Part shown: piece by piece, positions 28,396 to 36,348 of the stretch | Layout: each line of letters begins with the position of its first letter | Position numbering within the stretch: position 1 is the stretch's first letter | Assembly (NCBI GenBank): GCA_945865375.1 | Contig: CAMBEJ010000025.1 | Span: 1-44,032, forward strand | DNA length: 44,032 nt | Source of the DNA: Akkermansia muciniphila | GTDB lineage: Bacteria; Verrucomicrobiota; Verrucomicrobiia; Limisphaerales; F1-80-MAGS106 | Reading direction: 5' to 3' | Position numbers and translations under genes: made by a program | Notes under the pieces: generated by a model | Seen by the model: the letters and a program-made list of their open reading frames with translations, nothing else | Database searches by the model: none | Told to the model about the DNA's origin: nothing

Positions 28396-29717
28396 TTCGG
28401 ATCCTCCGGCGCGGCGGTCTTGGTCAATGGCAACGGCAGGCCAGTTAGCAGTTCCAATTGCGCTGCGGATTCGAGGGCCTCTTTCTTCGTGTCAAGCAAG
28501 CCCTCGACGGCATCTAGGTATTGCTTCTGCAACTCGACGTAGGTGGAAATTGGCACTGCGCCGAGCCGGTAATGGCGATCCGCCACTTCAGCAGCTTGCT
28601 GGAAATGGTGCACCGCGTCGGGGCGCCAATTCGCCATCTCACGCAAATGTGTTTCGTAGGTCAGCGCGGCTTCGATGACTTTGCGCTGAATCTCGCGCTC
28701 AGCGACGTTGAGTGAAACTTCGGCCTGCGTCTGTCTTGCGACGGCGGCTTCGACCGTGCCCTTGTTCCGATTCCACAGCGGCAATGGCAGCGACAACCCA
28801 ATGCCCGCCTGGGTCTCTCGGTCGCCGCCCGCGCGCTCCTGCGCGACAAACGGGCCAACGGAAATCGCCGGATAACGCTCGTTTTTTGCGAGGTTCACTC
28901 GGAAGCCCTGTTGCGCCAGTTCAACGGCGCGGACGCGCAACTCAAAGTTGTTGGTCCTGGCCATCGACATCAGCGCGTTCCTGTCCGCTGGCGCTTGGAA
29001 GGTCAGATGTGTTTGGCCAATCGACAGGTGCGTGTCCGGAGGATTGCCACGAAGCTGGTTCAACTCTAGCAGCGCCGATTGGGCGGCGAGCCGCGCCCCG
29101 CTCGCCTTACGCTGCGCATTCAACTCGGTTGCCTCGATGACACGTGTTTCGAGGAGCGGAGTCAGGCCCGCCGGGTCGCGTTGCACCAGCACTTCGCGCA
29201 ATGCCTTGAACCGTTCGGCGACCTCACTGGCTGCGGCGGACTTCTCCTGCGCCGCGAACAGGCCGTAGGCGAGAGTCCGCACCCGCCCGGCGAGCGCGAC
29301 CTTGAATCGTTCGTAGCCAAGCTTCGCGAGTTCGATGTCGTGATTCGCGATGGCCTTGCGCAACCCCATGCGCCCCGGCCACTCGAAAGGCTGCGCCACG
29401 GATACAGACCAGGCCACGCCCTCGGCGCTGAATCCACCTCCTCGCGCGGATTTTTGGCCGACGCCGCCGCTCAATTCTGGATTGGCGAACGAGCCAGCGG
29501 TCATTCGTCCAGCCTTCGCCGCGCTGATTTCAGCGTCATAGAATTTGAGTTCGGGATTCTTCTCCAACGCCTCCGCCACGAGCGCGTCGAGCGTTTGCGA
29601 GACGTTTGTCGCGACGTTGGCGGAAACGGCTTCCTGCCCTTGCGCGATAGGCGCGATCTGGGATGCAGCGAGCGCCGCCACAGCGAATTGGCGACACCAA
29701 AGACTTGATAGCTTCAT
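28392..29717 (-). CDS. czcC: TolC/CzcC-family outer-membrane efflux protein (module C)
   Basis: The 441-aa product from ATG 29717 has a signal peptide (AVAALAASQIAPIAQGQEAV) without a lipobox Cys, unlike the module A homologue. Family blocks are TLDALVAEALEKNPELKFYD, TAGSFANPELSGGVGQKSAR, VSVAQPFEWPGRMGLRKAIA and NERYPAISVGPFVAQERAGG, then GLSLPLPLWNRNKGTVEAAV and GAVPISTYVELQKQYLDAVE. It forms the outer-membrane and periplasmic duct. An ORF extension upstream to 29996 is Arg/Pro/Ser-rich, overlaps the small Cys-rich gene region and has no signal peptide, so it was rejected. Its stop overlaps the adaptor start by 4 bases. Confidence 0.92.
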   Translation of the reverse strand: MKLSSLWCRQFAVAALAASQIAPIAQGQEAVSANVATNVSQTLDALVAEALEKNPELKFYDAEISAAKAGRMTAGSFANPELSGGVGQKSARGGGFSAEGVAWSVSVAQPFEWPGRMGLRKAIANHDIELAKLGYERFKVALAGRVRTLAYGLFAAQEKSAAASEVAERFKALREVLVQRDPAGLTPLLETRVIEATELNAQRKASGARLAAQSALLELNQLRGNPPDTHLSIGQTHLTFQAPADRNALMSMARTNNFELRVRAVELAQQGFRVNLAKNERYPAISVGPFVAQERAGGDRETQAGIGLSLPLPLWNRNKGTVEAAVARQTQAEVSLNVAEREIQRKVIEAALTYETHLREMANWRPDAVHHFQQAAEVADRHYRLGAVPISTYVELQKQYLDAVEGLLDTKKEALESAAQLELLTGLPLPLTKTAAPEDPK

Positions 29718-29830
29718 AGATTCAAAACGGTCGGAACACGGACACGGCAAACCACGACGGAATGAGAAACGTGGGCGCGACGAAGCGCCTGTTGAACCGG
29801 GGAAATGCCCTCGGCGGAAGCGAGGACTAA

Positions 29831-30220
29831 TTACGAAGCGAGGGAAGGAGCACGGACAGGAAGAGCCGTGCGACGGGAAAACTGCCAGGATGTGGGTAGA
29901 TCTGGGGGCGCCGACGTAAGGATGCCGAGACTCACCTCGACGGGAAGCGATTTTTCGACAGCCCCGAAATTGTCTGCTGGCAGAATAGCGACGCAAATGA
30001 TCGGGACACTTTTCTGTTGCCGAAACGATTGATATTTGGCGGATTCAACCGAGCAGCAATGACCCTCCTTGCAGGGGTCGCTTCCGCTGGATGTTGTCAT
30101 CTCCGCGGAGCAACGAAGGAACTCGAAGCCTGGCATGGCTTCGAGTTGGCAATGGGACGTGAGTGGCACCCACGCGAATGCCAGCAACATTACCCAAACT
30201 GTTCTCATAAACGGCCGCAC
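29831..30220 (-). CDS. Small exported Cys-rich protein with SWQF...RAPSLAS tail (paralogue C)
   Basis: The 129-aa product begins MRPFMRTVWVMLLAFAWVPL then TSHC, a signal peptide with the WVP motif also present in the copy at 20058. The mature part has Cys and His in FLRCSAEM and SDPCKEGHCCSVES. The C-terminus is APPDLPTSWQFSRRTALP then VRAPSLAS. It is the first gene of module C, 113 bp before the TolC gene, as its relatives are first in modules A and B. The DNA of the tail (GGCAGTTTTCC, then CGAAGC near the stop) is also similar between copies. No known family was recognised; a periplasmic metal-binding or regulatory role like that of CopL is a hypothesis. Confidence 0.77.
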   Translation of the reverse strand: MRPFMRTVWVMLLAFAWVPLTSHCQLEAMPGFEFLRCSAEMTTSSGSDPCKEGHCCSVESAKYQSFRQQKSVPIICVAILPADNFGAVEKSLPVEVSLGILTSAPPDLPTSWQFSRRTALPVRAPSLAS

Positions 30221-30353
30221 AGAATGATGAATATGCCATCGTATGGAATTGTCAACTGAAGTTTGGTGTGAATATCGGCATGGCCGCGCTTACCAGGGCG
30301 GTGTCTATTCGTTGGTGGACCCGCACCACAACGATCTGCTATACATGTCACCC

Positions 30354-32729
30354 ATGAAAAATCGAATACATGCCTGCCTCCTGTTGCTCGGCCTCACTCT
30401 GCCGACCTTCGGTCAGCCCTATTTCGTCGCCCCTGCCGGCAAAGACTCGAATCCTGGCACGTTGGAAAAACCCTTCGCCAACCTCCAACGCGCACAACAA
30501 GCGGTACGCCAGAAACCAGGCGCCGTGTTTGTGCGCGGCGGCACCTACTATCTGCCGAAGACCTTGGTTTTCACCGCTCTGGATTCCGGTAGGGAGGGCG
30601 CGCCGGTTGTTTACCAAGCCTACGAAAACGAGCAGCCGGTCATCAGCGGTGGCGTCGGGCTGGAGAATCTCGACTGGCAGCCCGCCAAGGGTGGCATCTT
30701 TCAGGCGAAAGTGCCGGCGGATCTGCGCACCGAGGAAATCTTCGTGAACGGCGAGCGCCAGATCCTGGCGCGCTACCCGAACTTCGATCCCGCCGCGAAG
30801 TATTTTGACGGTTTTGCTGCCGACGCGATCTCCGCGAATCGCATCGCGCGGTGGGCCGATCCGGCGGGCGGTTATTTCCACGCCATGCACCCATCGCTCT
30901 GGGGCGATTTCACCTGGCGCATCACCGGAAAGGACGCGAACGGGGAAGTCACGAAGGAAGGCGGCTGGCAGAACAATCGGGGCGGGGCGGTGCATCGGAC
31001 CATTCGTTTCGTGGAAAATATTTTCGAGGAGCTGGACGCGCCGGGCGAGTGGTTCCTCGAGGCGAAGACGCACACGCTCTATTTCTATCCCCCGACCGGG
31101 CTGGACCTGAAAAGCGCTCAAGTGGAGGCCACGCGGTTGCGCAGCCTGGTCGAGTTTCACGGCAACGAGGCAAATCCCGTGCGCTTCGTCACGTTGCGCG
31201 GGCTGACGTTTCGTCACGCGGCGCGCACGGTGATGGACACGAAGGAACCGATGCTGCGCTCCGACTGGGCCATCTATCGCGGCGGAGCGATCTTCTTTGA
31301 GGGCGCGGAGGATTGCGCGGTGGAGGACAGCTTCATCGATCAGGTGGGCGGCAACGCGGTGTTCATCAACCACTATAATCGCCGCATCGCGGTGCGGGGC
31401 TGTCGGATCGCCAAAGCCGGTGCCAGCGGTGTTTGCTTCTTCGGCGACCCGCAAGCGGCGCGGAATCCGTTGTTCCACTACGATCAGGTGAACAAACTTG
31501 AGGACCTTGACCGCACGCCTGGACCGAAGAGCAATAGTTATCCTGCTGACTGCCTTGTGGATAATTGCCTGATCTACCTGACTGGCCGCGTGGAAAAGCA
31601 AACCGCTGGCGTGGCCATTGATCTCGCCCAGAGCATCACGGTGCGGAGTTGCTCGATTTACGACATGCCTCGTTCGGGCATCAACATTGGCGACGGCTGC
31701 TGGGGCGGTCACGTCATTGAATTTTGCGACATCTTCGACACGGTGAAAGAGACCGGCGATCACGGCTCGTTCAATTCCTGGGGCCGGGACCGGTTCTGGC
31801 GTCCCAAGATCGCCGAGGTCAACGAATGGGTGAAGGAAGTTCCCGATCTGCCGCGCCTGGACGCCGTCAAGCCTGTCATCCTGCGGAACAACCGGTGGCG
31901 TTGCGATCACGGTTGGGACATCGATCTCGACGACGGCTCTTCCAACTACATCATCACCAACAATCTTTGTCTGCGCGGCGGCATCAAGAACCGCGAGGGC
32001 TACGGGCGCATCGTCGAGAACAACGTCACCGTCAGCTCGGGGCTGCACCCGCACGTTTGGTATGCCGCGAGCGGCGACATTTTCCGGCGCAACATTGTCT
32101 GGACAGACTATCGTCCCGCGTTGATGCCCCCGGCACCGTGGGGTGTCGAGATGGATCACAATCTCATGCACCAGGAAGGCGCGACCAAGGGGCCCGCCGT
32201 CCGTTTGCAACGCCACAGCGGACGCGACGAACATTCCATCGTAGCGGACGCCCAGTTCATGGATCCCGCGAAAGGCGATTACCGCGTGAAGGACGGTTCG
32301 CCCGCGCTGGCTCTAGGTTTTGTGAATTTTCCAATGGACCAATTCGGCGTTCGAAAACCGGGGCTGAAGGCTCTCGCCCGTACGCCCGTCCTTCCGGGCT
32401 CAAAACTCATCGCCGACCCGTCCGCCAAGCGAGACATCGCGCCCCGCAAATGGCTGGGCGCCAGCGTCCGCAACATTGCGGATCAAGGGGAGATGTCAGC
32501 CTTTGGCCTCCCCGGTGTGACTGGTGTGCTCGTGCTGGAAGTGCCCGCCGCTTCGGCCTTGGCGAGAGCCGGGTTGCAACGGAACGATGTGATCCTCTCT
32601 GTCAACGGAACCAAAGCCGCTGCAGTGACCACCTTGCTGCAAGAAGCGCCCGCGCTCGCTGACTTCCAAACACTCGCACTGGGCATCTTACGCCAGCAAA
32701 AGGAAAGTGTTCTAAACGTCACGCCGTGA
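30354..32729 (+). CDS. Secreted right-handed beta-helix protein with C-terminal PDZ domain
   Basis: The 791-aa protein from ATG 30354 has a signal peptide (IHACLLLLGLTLPTFGQ). The start YFVAPAGKDSNPGTLEKPFA is typical of DUF1565/pectate-lyase-like beta-helix proteins. Residues ~90-640 hold beta-helix turns (FVTLRGLTFRHAARTV, CAVEDSFIDQVGGNAVFINH, IAVRGCRIAKAGASGVCFFG, SCSIYDMPRSGINIGDG, YIITNNLCLRGGIKNREGYG). Residues ~700-785 resemble a PDZ domain (GVLVLEVPAASALARAGLQR, NDVILSVNGTKA). This suggests a polysaccharide lyase or hydrolase with a PDZ module for protein or surface contacts. The active site cannot be assigned by eye. ATG 30345 is an alternative start. It is divergent from module C. 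Confidence 0.87.
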   Translation: MKNRIHACLLLLGLTLPTFGQPYFVAPAGKDSNPGTLEKPFANLQRAQQAVRQKPGAVFVRGGTYYLPKTLVFTALDSGREGAPVVYQAYENEQPVISGGVGLENLDWQPAKGGIFQAKVPADLRTEEIFVNGERQILARYPNFDPAAKYFDGFAADAISANRIARWADPAGGYFHAMHPSLWGDFTWRITGKDANGEVTKEGGWQNNRGGAVHRTIRFVENIFEELDAPGEWFLEAKTHTLYFYPPTGLDLKSAQVEATRLRSLVEFHGNEANPVRFVTLRGLTFRHAARTVMDTKEPMLRSDWAIYRGGAIFFEGAEDCAVEDSFIDQVGGNAVFINHYNRRIAVRGCRIAKAGASGVCFFGDPQAARNPLFHYDQVNKLEDLDRTPGPKSNSYPADCLVDNCLIYLTGRVEKQTAGVAIDLAQSITVRSCSIYDMPRSGINIGDGCWGGHVIEFCDIFDTVKETGDHGSFNSWGRDRFWRPKIAEVNEWVKEVPDLPRLDAVKPVILRNNRWRCDHGWDIDLDDGSSNYIITNNLCLRGGIKNREGYGRIVENNVTVSSGLHPHVWYAASGDIFRRNIVWTDYRPALMPPAPWGVEMDHNLMHQEGATKGPAVRLQRHSGRDEHSIVADAQFMDPAKGDYRVKDGSPALALGFVNFPMDQFGVRKPGLKALARTPVLPGSKLIADPSAKRDIAPRKWLGASVRNIADQGEMSAFGLPGVTGVLVLEVPAASALARAGLQRNDVILSVNGTKAAAVTTLLQEAPALADFQTLALGILRQQKESVLNVTP

Positions 32730-32830
32730 AAATGAGGCTTTAACTCGCTATCGCACTTTTGTGCGGCAGATCGACTTTCCGGGCGCTTGCAGCCGCGCCG
32801 CTTCGGGTTTTCCTTCGCGGCAGACCCAAG

Positions 32831-32953
32831 ACACACAGGCCGAACCAGCACGATCATCCTCGCTTTCTTGCGGAGTGGACCAGGCTCCTCGGCGAGCGCG
32901 GTCTCAAGGTCGATGGCGCCTTGGAGTTTCCGACCACTGAGCAGCTCAACCAT
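32831..32953 (+). pseudogene. Fragment of a ThuA-like domain gene
   Basis: About 41 codons read HDHPRFLAEWTRLLGERGLK then VDGALEFPTTEQLNH. This resembles the opening of PVC ThuA-domain (trehalose-utilisation-like) proteins, where H-x-Y/H-P-x-FLAxW is followed by ERGAKVDGALxFPT. Nothing before or after in the same frame continues the domain, so it is a relic in the 281-bp gap between the beta-helix gene and the converging LTA-synthase-like gene. The match is short and from memory. Confidence 0.5.
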
Positions 32954-33010
32954 CCGCTCGACCGCGTTCAAGAGCGGCGAGGGTTTTCAGGAGTGGAGTT
33001 TCTTCCTCCG

Positions 33011-35002
33011 TTACGGATCGAGTCGGTAGCGCCGGTGCATGTAGAGATCGTCGGCCACCTGGTAAATTGCCGCGCTGTTTCGCTCCAGGATTTCCTCTCG
33101 ATTGGTTGGTTTCGTGATTCGCTTTATCTCGACGAGATTGGGGTCGCCCTCGTAAAACTCAACGGTGTGTCGGAGGCCAAACACGACCATCTGTTCCTTG
33201 GTGTAGAGACCGATGTCGCGGTTGTGGTGCAGCAGCACGCGCCCGTCGTCAACGCGACTCTTCAGGAGGTCACGACCAAAAAACAGCGTCTCGTATGGCC
33301 TGCCTAGTAATCCCATTACCGTGGGTGCGACATCCAACGAGCAGCCCAGTTGCGGCAATCGAGCCGGAGTTGTTACCGCTGCCGGTCCAAGGATAACGAA
33401 TGGGATTTCGTAAGAGTGGATCGGAATGCTCTGGCTGCCATACACTCGCGCGCCATGGTCCGCAATAACGACAAACACTGTATTGGTCCGGAACGGCTCT
33501 TTCTTGGCTGCCTTGAAGAACTCGCCCAGGCTGTAATCGGAATACTTGACCGCGTTCTCGCGCTTCCGCTCGTCGGGATCTTCGGCGATGCGGCCTTTGG
33601 GATACGTGAAGGGTTTATGGTTCGACACGGAAAGGATGGTGCCGAGAAAGGGTTTTCCCGTTGCGGCTAACGCACGAAATTCTTCGATGGATCGCGCCAT
33701 CAAGTCCTCGTCGGCCACACCCCAAATGGTGGTGAAGGTCGGTTTGGCAAAGTGCTTCTGCTCAATGAAACGATCCCACCCGTTCCGGATCGCGTAGGAG
33801 CGCATCCCGTCGAAAACACCGCGCCCGCCGTAGAGAAAGACGGTCTCGTAGCCGTCGCGTTTGAGAAGACGCGCGATGGTTTCCACGTTCTCGGATTGAT
33901 CGCGCCTAACGATGGAGTCTCCGGGCAGCGGCGGGAACGAGGACAGCACGGCTTCCAACCCCCTCACCGTGCGGTTGCCCGAGGCATAGATGTGGGTGAA
34001 CAGCAGTCCTTCCTGGGTGGCCAGTTTATCCATCTCCGGCGTGAGCGTGGGCTCTTTCCGGCCCAGTGAACCCCAAAACTCCGATCCCAGAGCCTCCTCA
34101 AGGATGATCACCACATTCAGCTTGGGACGGCTTGGGTCGCCGGCGACGCGTCGGCGGATCGAGTGTCCGGCCTCCACAAATTCTGTGCCCGGTTCCTTCA
34201 GTAGCTGCCGTGTGCGCTCGTAGGCCTCGTCCAGGGGAATCGTGCGGTAAAAGGCGGCGTAGTCCAGATGATGGGTCAGCAGGGCGGCGGCGAAGGAGAG
34301 CGTACCGTTGTTCCCCATCTCATTGAGAATTCGTTCCTTGCTGAAACGGTTTTCCTTGAGCGAAACCGAGCGGCTCAGCAGCGCACAGGCGACCATCACG
34401 ACCGCCAAGATTCCGCCGCGCGCTTTGGCGCTGACGGGTTCGGTCCACATGGCGTGGAACACCCTGCCCGTGCCCCAAACCCACAGGGCGCTCACGACCG
34501 CGCAACCTAGCAGCACCTTGCCGACAGGATAGGAGTCCCAGATGTTGATGAAGACCTCATGGGGAAAAAGCAGGTACTCCACCGCCACGGTGTTGAAACG
34601 AGAGCGGAATTCATCAAAGAAAAAATACTCCGTGAAGAGCAGAAATGACTGCACCACCCAGTGGAGTGAAAACGCTGTCTGGAGCAGAACCCGATGCCAC
34701 GGCCGGCCAAAGGTGCGGTTTGAAACGACCAAAAACCAGCCTAGCAAAGGCAACGAATACAGAAGGCTCACGAACAAATCGCGGTAGGTTCCGATCAGGA
34801 AAGTCTGGGCGACATCGCCGATGGGAACGTTCTCGGGCCGGAACTGGGTGAACAACACCCACCGCAGTCCCGCCCAAAAGAGCATCGAGGACATGACGAA
34901 AAAGACGGCCAAACCATACCGGCTTCGCCACCAGATAGTCGGAGTGGTCTCGACCGGAGGTTTTCTGGGGCAGAAATCGCTTGTGACTTGTTCGTGAGCC
35001 AT
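33011..35002 (-). CDS. LTA synthase/phosphoglycerol transferase-family membrane protein
   Basis: From ATG 35002 this is a 663-aa protein with five N-terminal membrane helices (GLAVFFVMSSMLFWAGL, LFVSLLYSLPLLGWFLVV, TAFSLHWVVQSFLLFTEYFF, LLGCAVVSALWVWG, GGILAVVMVACALLS). An extracytoplasmic alkaline-phosphatase-fold domain follows. Key sites match the LtaS/MdoB sulfatase-like family: Glu302/303 in IILEEALGSEFWG, T345 in ASGNRTVRGLEA (nucleophile position) and D515-H516 in VVIADHGARV. Such enzymes move phosphoglycerol or phosphoethanolamine head groups to glycans or lipids. In a Gram-negative cell a periplasmic glucan or glycolipid is the likelier acceptor. It is last in the block running from 41.1 kb, 98 bp after the PTS gene. 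Confidence 0.88.
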   Translation of the reverse strand: MAHEQVTSDFCPRKPPVETTPTIWWRSRYGLAVFFVMSSMLFWAGLRWVLFTQFRPENVPIGDVAQTFLIGTYRDLFVSLLYSLPLLGWFLVVSNRTFGRPWHRVLLQTAFSLHWVVQSFLLFTEYFFFDEFRSRFNTVAVEYLLFPHEVFINIWDSYPVGKVLLGCAVVSALWVWGTGRVFHAMWTEPVSAKARGGILAVVMVACALLSRSVSLKENRFSKERILNEMGNNGTLSFAAALLTHHLDYAAFYRTIPLDEAYERTRQLLKEPGTEFVEAGHSIRRRVAGDPSRPKLNVVIILEEALGSEFWGSLGRKEPTLTPEMDKLATQEGLLFTHIYASGNRTVRGLEAVLSSFPPLPGDSIVRRDQSENVETIARLLKRDGYETVFLYGGRGVFDGMRSYAIRNGWDRFIEQKHFAKPTFTTIWGVADEDLMARSIEEFRALAATGKPFLGTILSVSNHKPFTYPKGRIAEDPDERKRENAVKYSDYSLGEFFKAAKKEPFRTNTVFVVIADHGARVYGSQSIPIHSYEIPFVILGPAAVTTPARLPQLGCSLDVAPTVMGLLGRPYETLFFGRDLLKSRVDDGRVLLHHNRDIGLYTKEQMVVFGLRHTVEFYEGDPNLVEIKRITKPTNREEILERNSAAIYQVADDLYMHRRYRLDP

Positions 35003-35100
35003 CTTAGAGACTTTTGGGCACGCGATCGAGCGCGTCAAAGCTTCATTTGGGTCACTTTGGCTTGCAGACGGTGAACGGGATGTTCCACTGCGGTATCAAG

Positions 35101-36348
35101 CTATTGGTGCTCGGGTTGCGCGGCCTCGGCTTTCAAGCGCTGTCGTTCCCCGGCTTTCGCAAACGGATAATAGACTAACATCGCTATCACAATCGAGATC
35201 CCTCCCCAAAGGGCGGCTTTCCAGTCACCACCCGAAACCAGGTAGTGTCCGATGATCGGCGGGGTGGTCCATGGAACGTTGACGAAAGGTTTTTGAATGA
35301 TATCCCAGTGCATCAACAGATAGCTGCCGGCAGTCAGGATGAGAGCGTTGAGGATGTATGGAATCATGAAAATAGGATTCAAAACGATCGGGAAACCGAA
35401 GAAGATGGGTTCGTTGATCTGGAAAATTTGGGTCGGCAGGGATAGGCGGCTGATCTTTCGGAAGCCCGGCTCTTTGGAGTTCCACATGATCAGCGCAAGA
35501 GCAATGGTGGCCCCAGTCCCCCCGACGTTCACGAAGGTGGTAAAGAATCCGTAAGCAGTCACGTAAGGCAGGGGTTGGCCTAACCCCCTCGCTGCGACGT
35601 TTTCGGCCAAGTATTGGAGGAAAATCGGTGCCACGATGGCGTCCATCGCGTTGTCGCCATTGATGCCGACGGACCACAGGAGGGTTACCAGAAAGGCATA
35701 CACCAGAATCCCGGGCAGGGTGTTCAGAGCAAAAACCAGGGGTTTGAAAGCGGTTTGCACGAGGTGATCGATATCCACCCCCAACACGAAACGAATAACC
35801 CAGAAAACCACGACGAGGAAGAACAGAGGACTGAGAGAGAGAAAGGACTCGTAAACAACCGGTGGCACATTCGCGGGCAGCTTGATAACGAACTTCTTGT
35901 CCGTGAAGAATTTCTGAACGCGGACGGAGATCAGAGCGATGAGGATCGCGGTGAAGAGCCCTTTGGAGCCGAGGCTGTCCATCGAAAAGGTCAGATCCTC
36001 TAGCTTTAGAGAAATCATCAGAAAAATCACGGTGGCCATCGAAGCACTCACAATGGCTTCCTGTTTCAATTGTTTTCCAAGGTCGTAGCCGATCGCAAAG
36101 CAGACAAAAATGCCGAGGAGCCCGAAGGTGGCAGTCACCGGCACCTGCAAAAGCTGAAGGTAGGGGGCGATCAGCTTGTCCCAGCCAGTTATTGGCAGGT
36201 AAGACAAGACTGTAAACAGGCCTCCGATGATGGTCAGCGGCACCACCGACACCATGCCGGCACGGATGGCAGACATGTAGGTGTTCTCACTCACCGCAGT
36301 CAACGCAGGGACGACGTGAGTGTTGAGGAATTGGGTCGGTTGGGTCAC
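35101..36348 (-). CDS. PTS EIIC permease, lactose/cellobiose/chitobiose family
   Basis: The 415-aa product starts at GTG 36348, overlapping the aminotransferase stop by 4 bases (GTGA). It has about ten membrane helices and the CelB/ChbC landmarks: a long N-terminal NTHVVPALTAVSENTYMSAI then RAGMVSVVPL, SVGINGDNAMDAIVAP, GGTGATIALALIM, and QINEPIFFGFPIVLNP with the sugar-phosphotransfer Glu of the NEP motif. Such permeases import beta-linked disaccharides, including N,N'-diacetylchitobiose, and need EIIA and EIIB, which are not in the window. PTS sugar permeases are uncommon in Verrucomicrobiota as far as I know, so horizontal acquisition is possible. Adjacent GH84 and HAT genes fit an amino-sugar substrate. 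Confidence 0.88.
   Translation of the reverse strand: MTQPTQFLNTHVVPALTAVSENTYMSAIRAGMVSVVPLTIIGGLFTVLSYLPITGWDKLIAPYLQLLQVPVTATFGLLGIFVCFAIGYDLGKQLKQEAIVSASMATVIFLMISLKLEDLTFSMDSLGSKGLFTAILIALISVRVQKFFTDKKFVIKLPANVPPVVYESFLSLSPLFFLVVVFWVIRFVLGVDIDHLVQTAFKPLVFALNTLPGILVYAFLVTLLWSVGINGDNAMDAIVAPIFLQYLAENVAARGLGQPLPYVTAYGFFTTFVNVGGTGATIALALIMWNSKEPGFRKISRLSLPTQIFQINEPIFFGFPIVLNPIFMIPYILNALILTAGSYLLMHWDIIQKPFVNVPWTTPPIIGHYLVSGGDWKAALWGGISIVIAMLVYYPFAKAGERQRLKAEAAQPEHQ

Noticed and set aside
29718..29996. N-terminal extension of the module C TolC gene
   Set aside because: Ser/Pro/Arg-rich with no signal peptide and overlapping the end of the small Cys-rich gene; ATG 29717 gives a normal export signal.
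30348..32234. 628-aa minus-strand ORF
   Set aside because: It mirrors the beta-helix gene on the other strand. The plus strand has a signal peptide and clear repeats; the minus frame has neither.
32483..32971. 162-aa minus-strand ORF
   Set aside because: It overlaps the PDZ-encoding end of the beta-helix gene and the ThuA relic and has no motif of its own.
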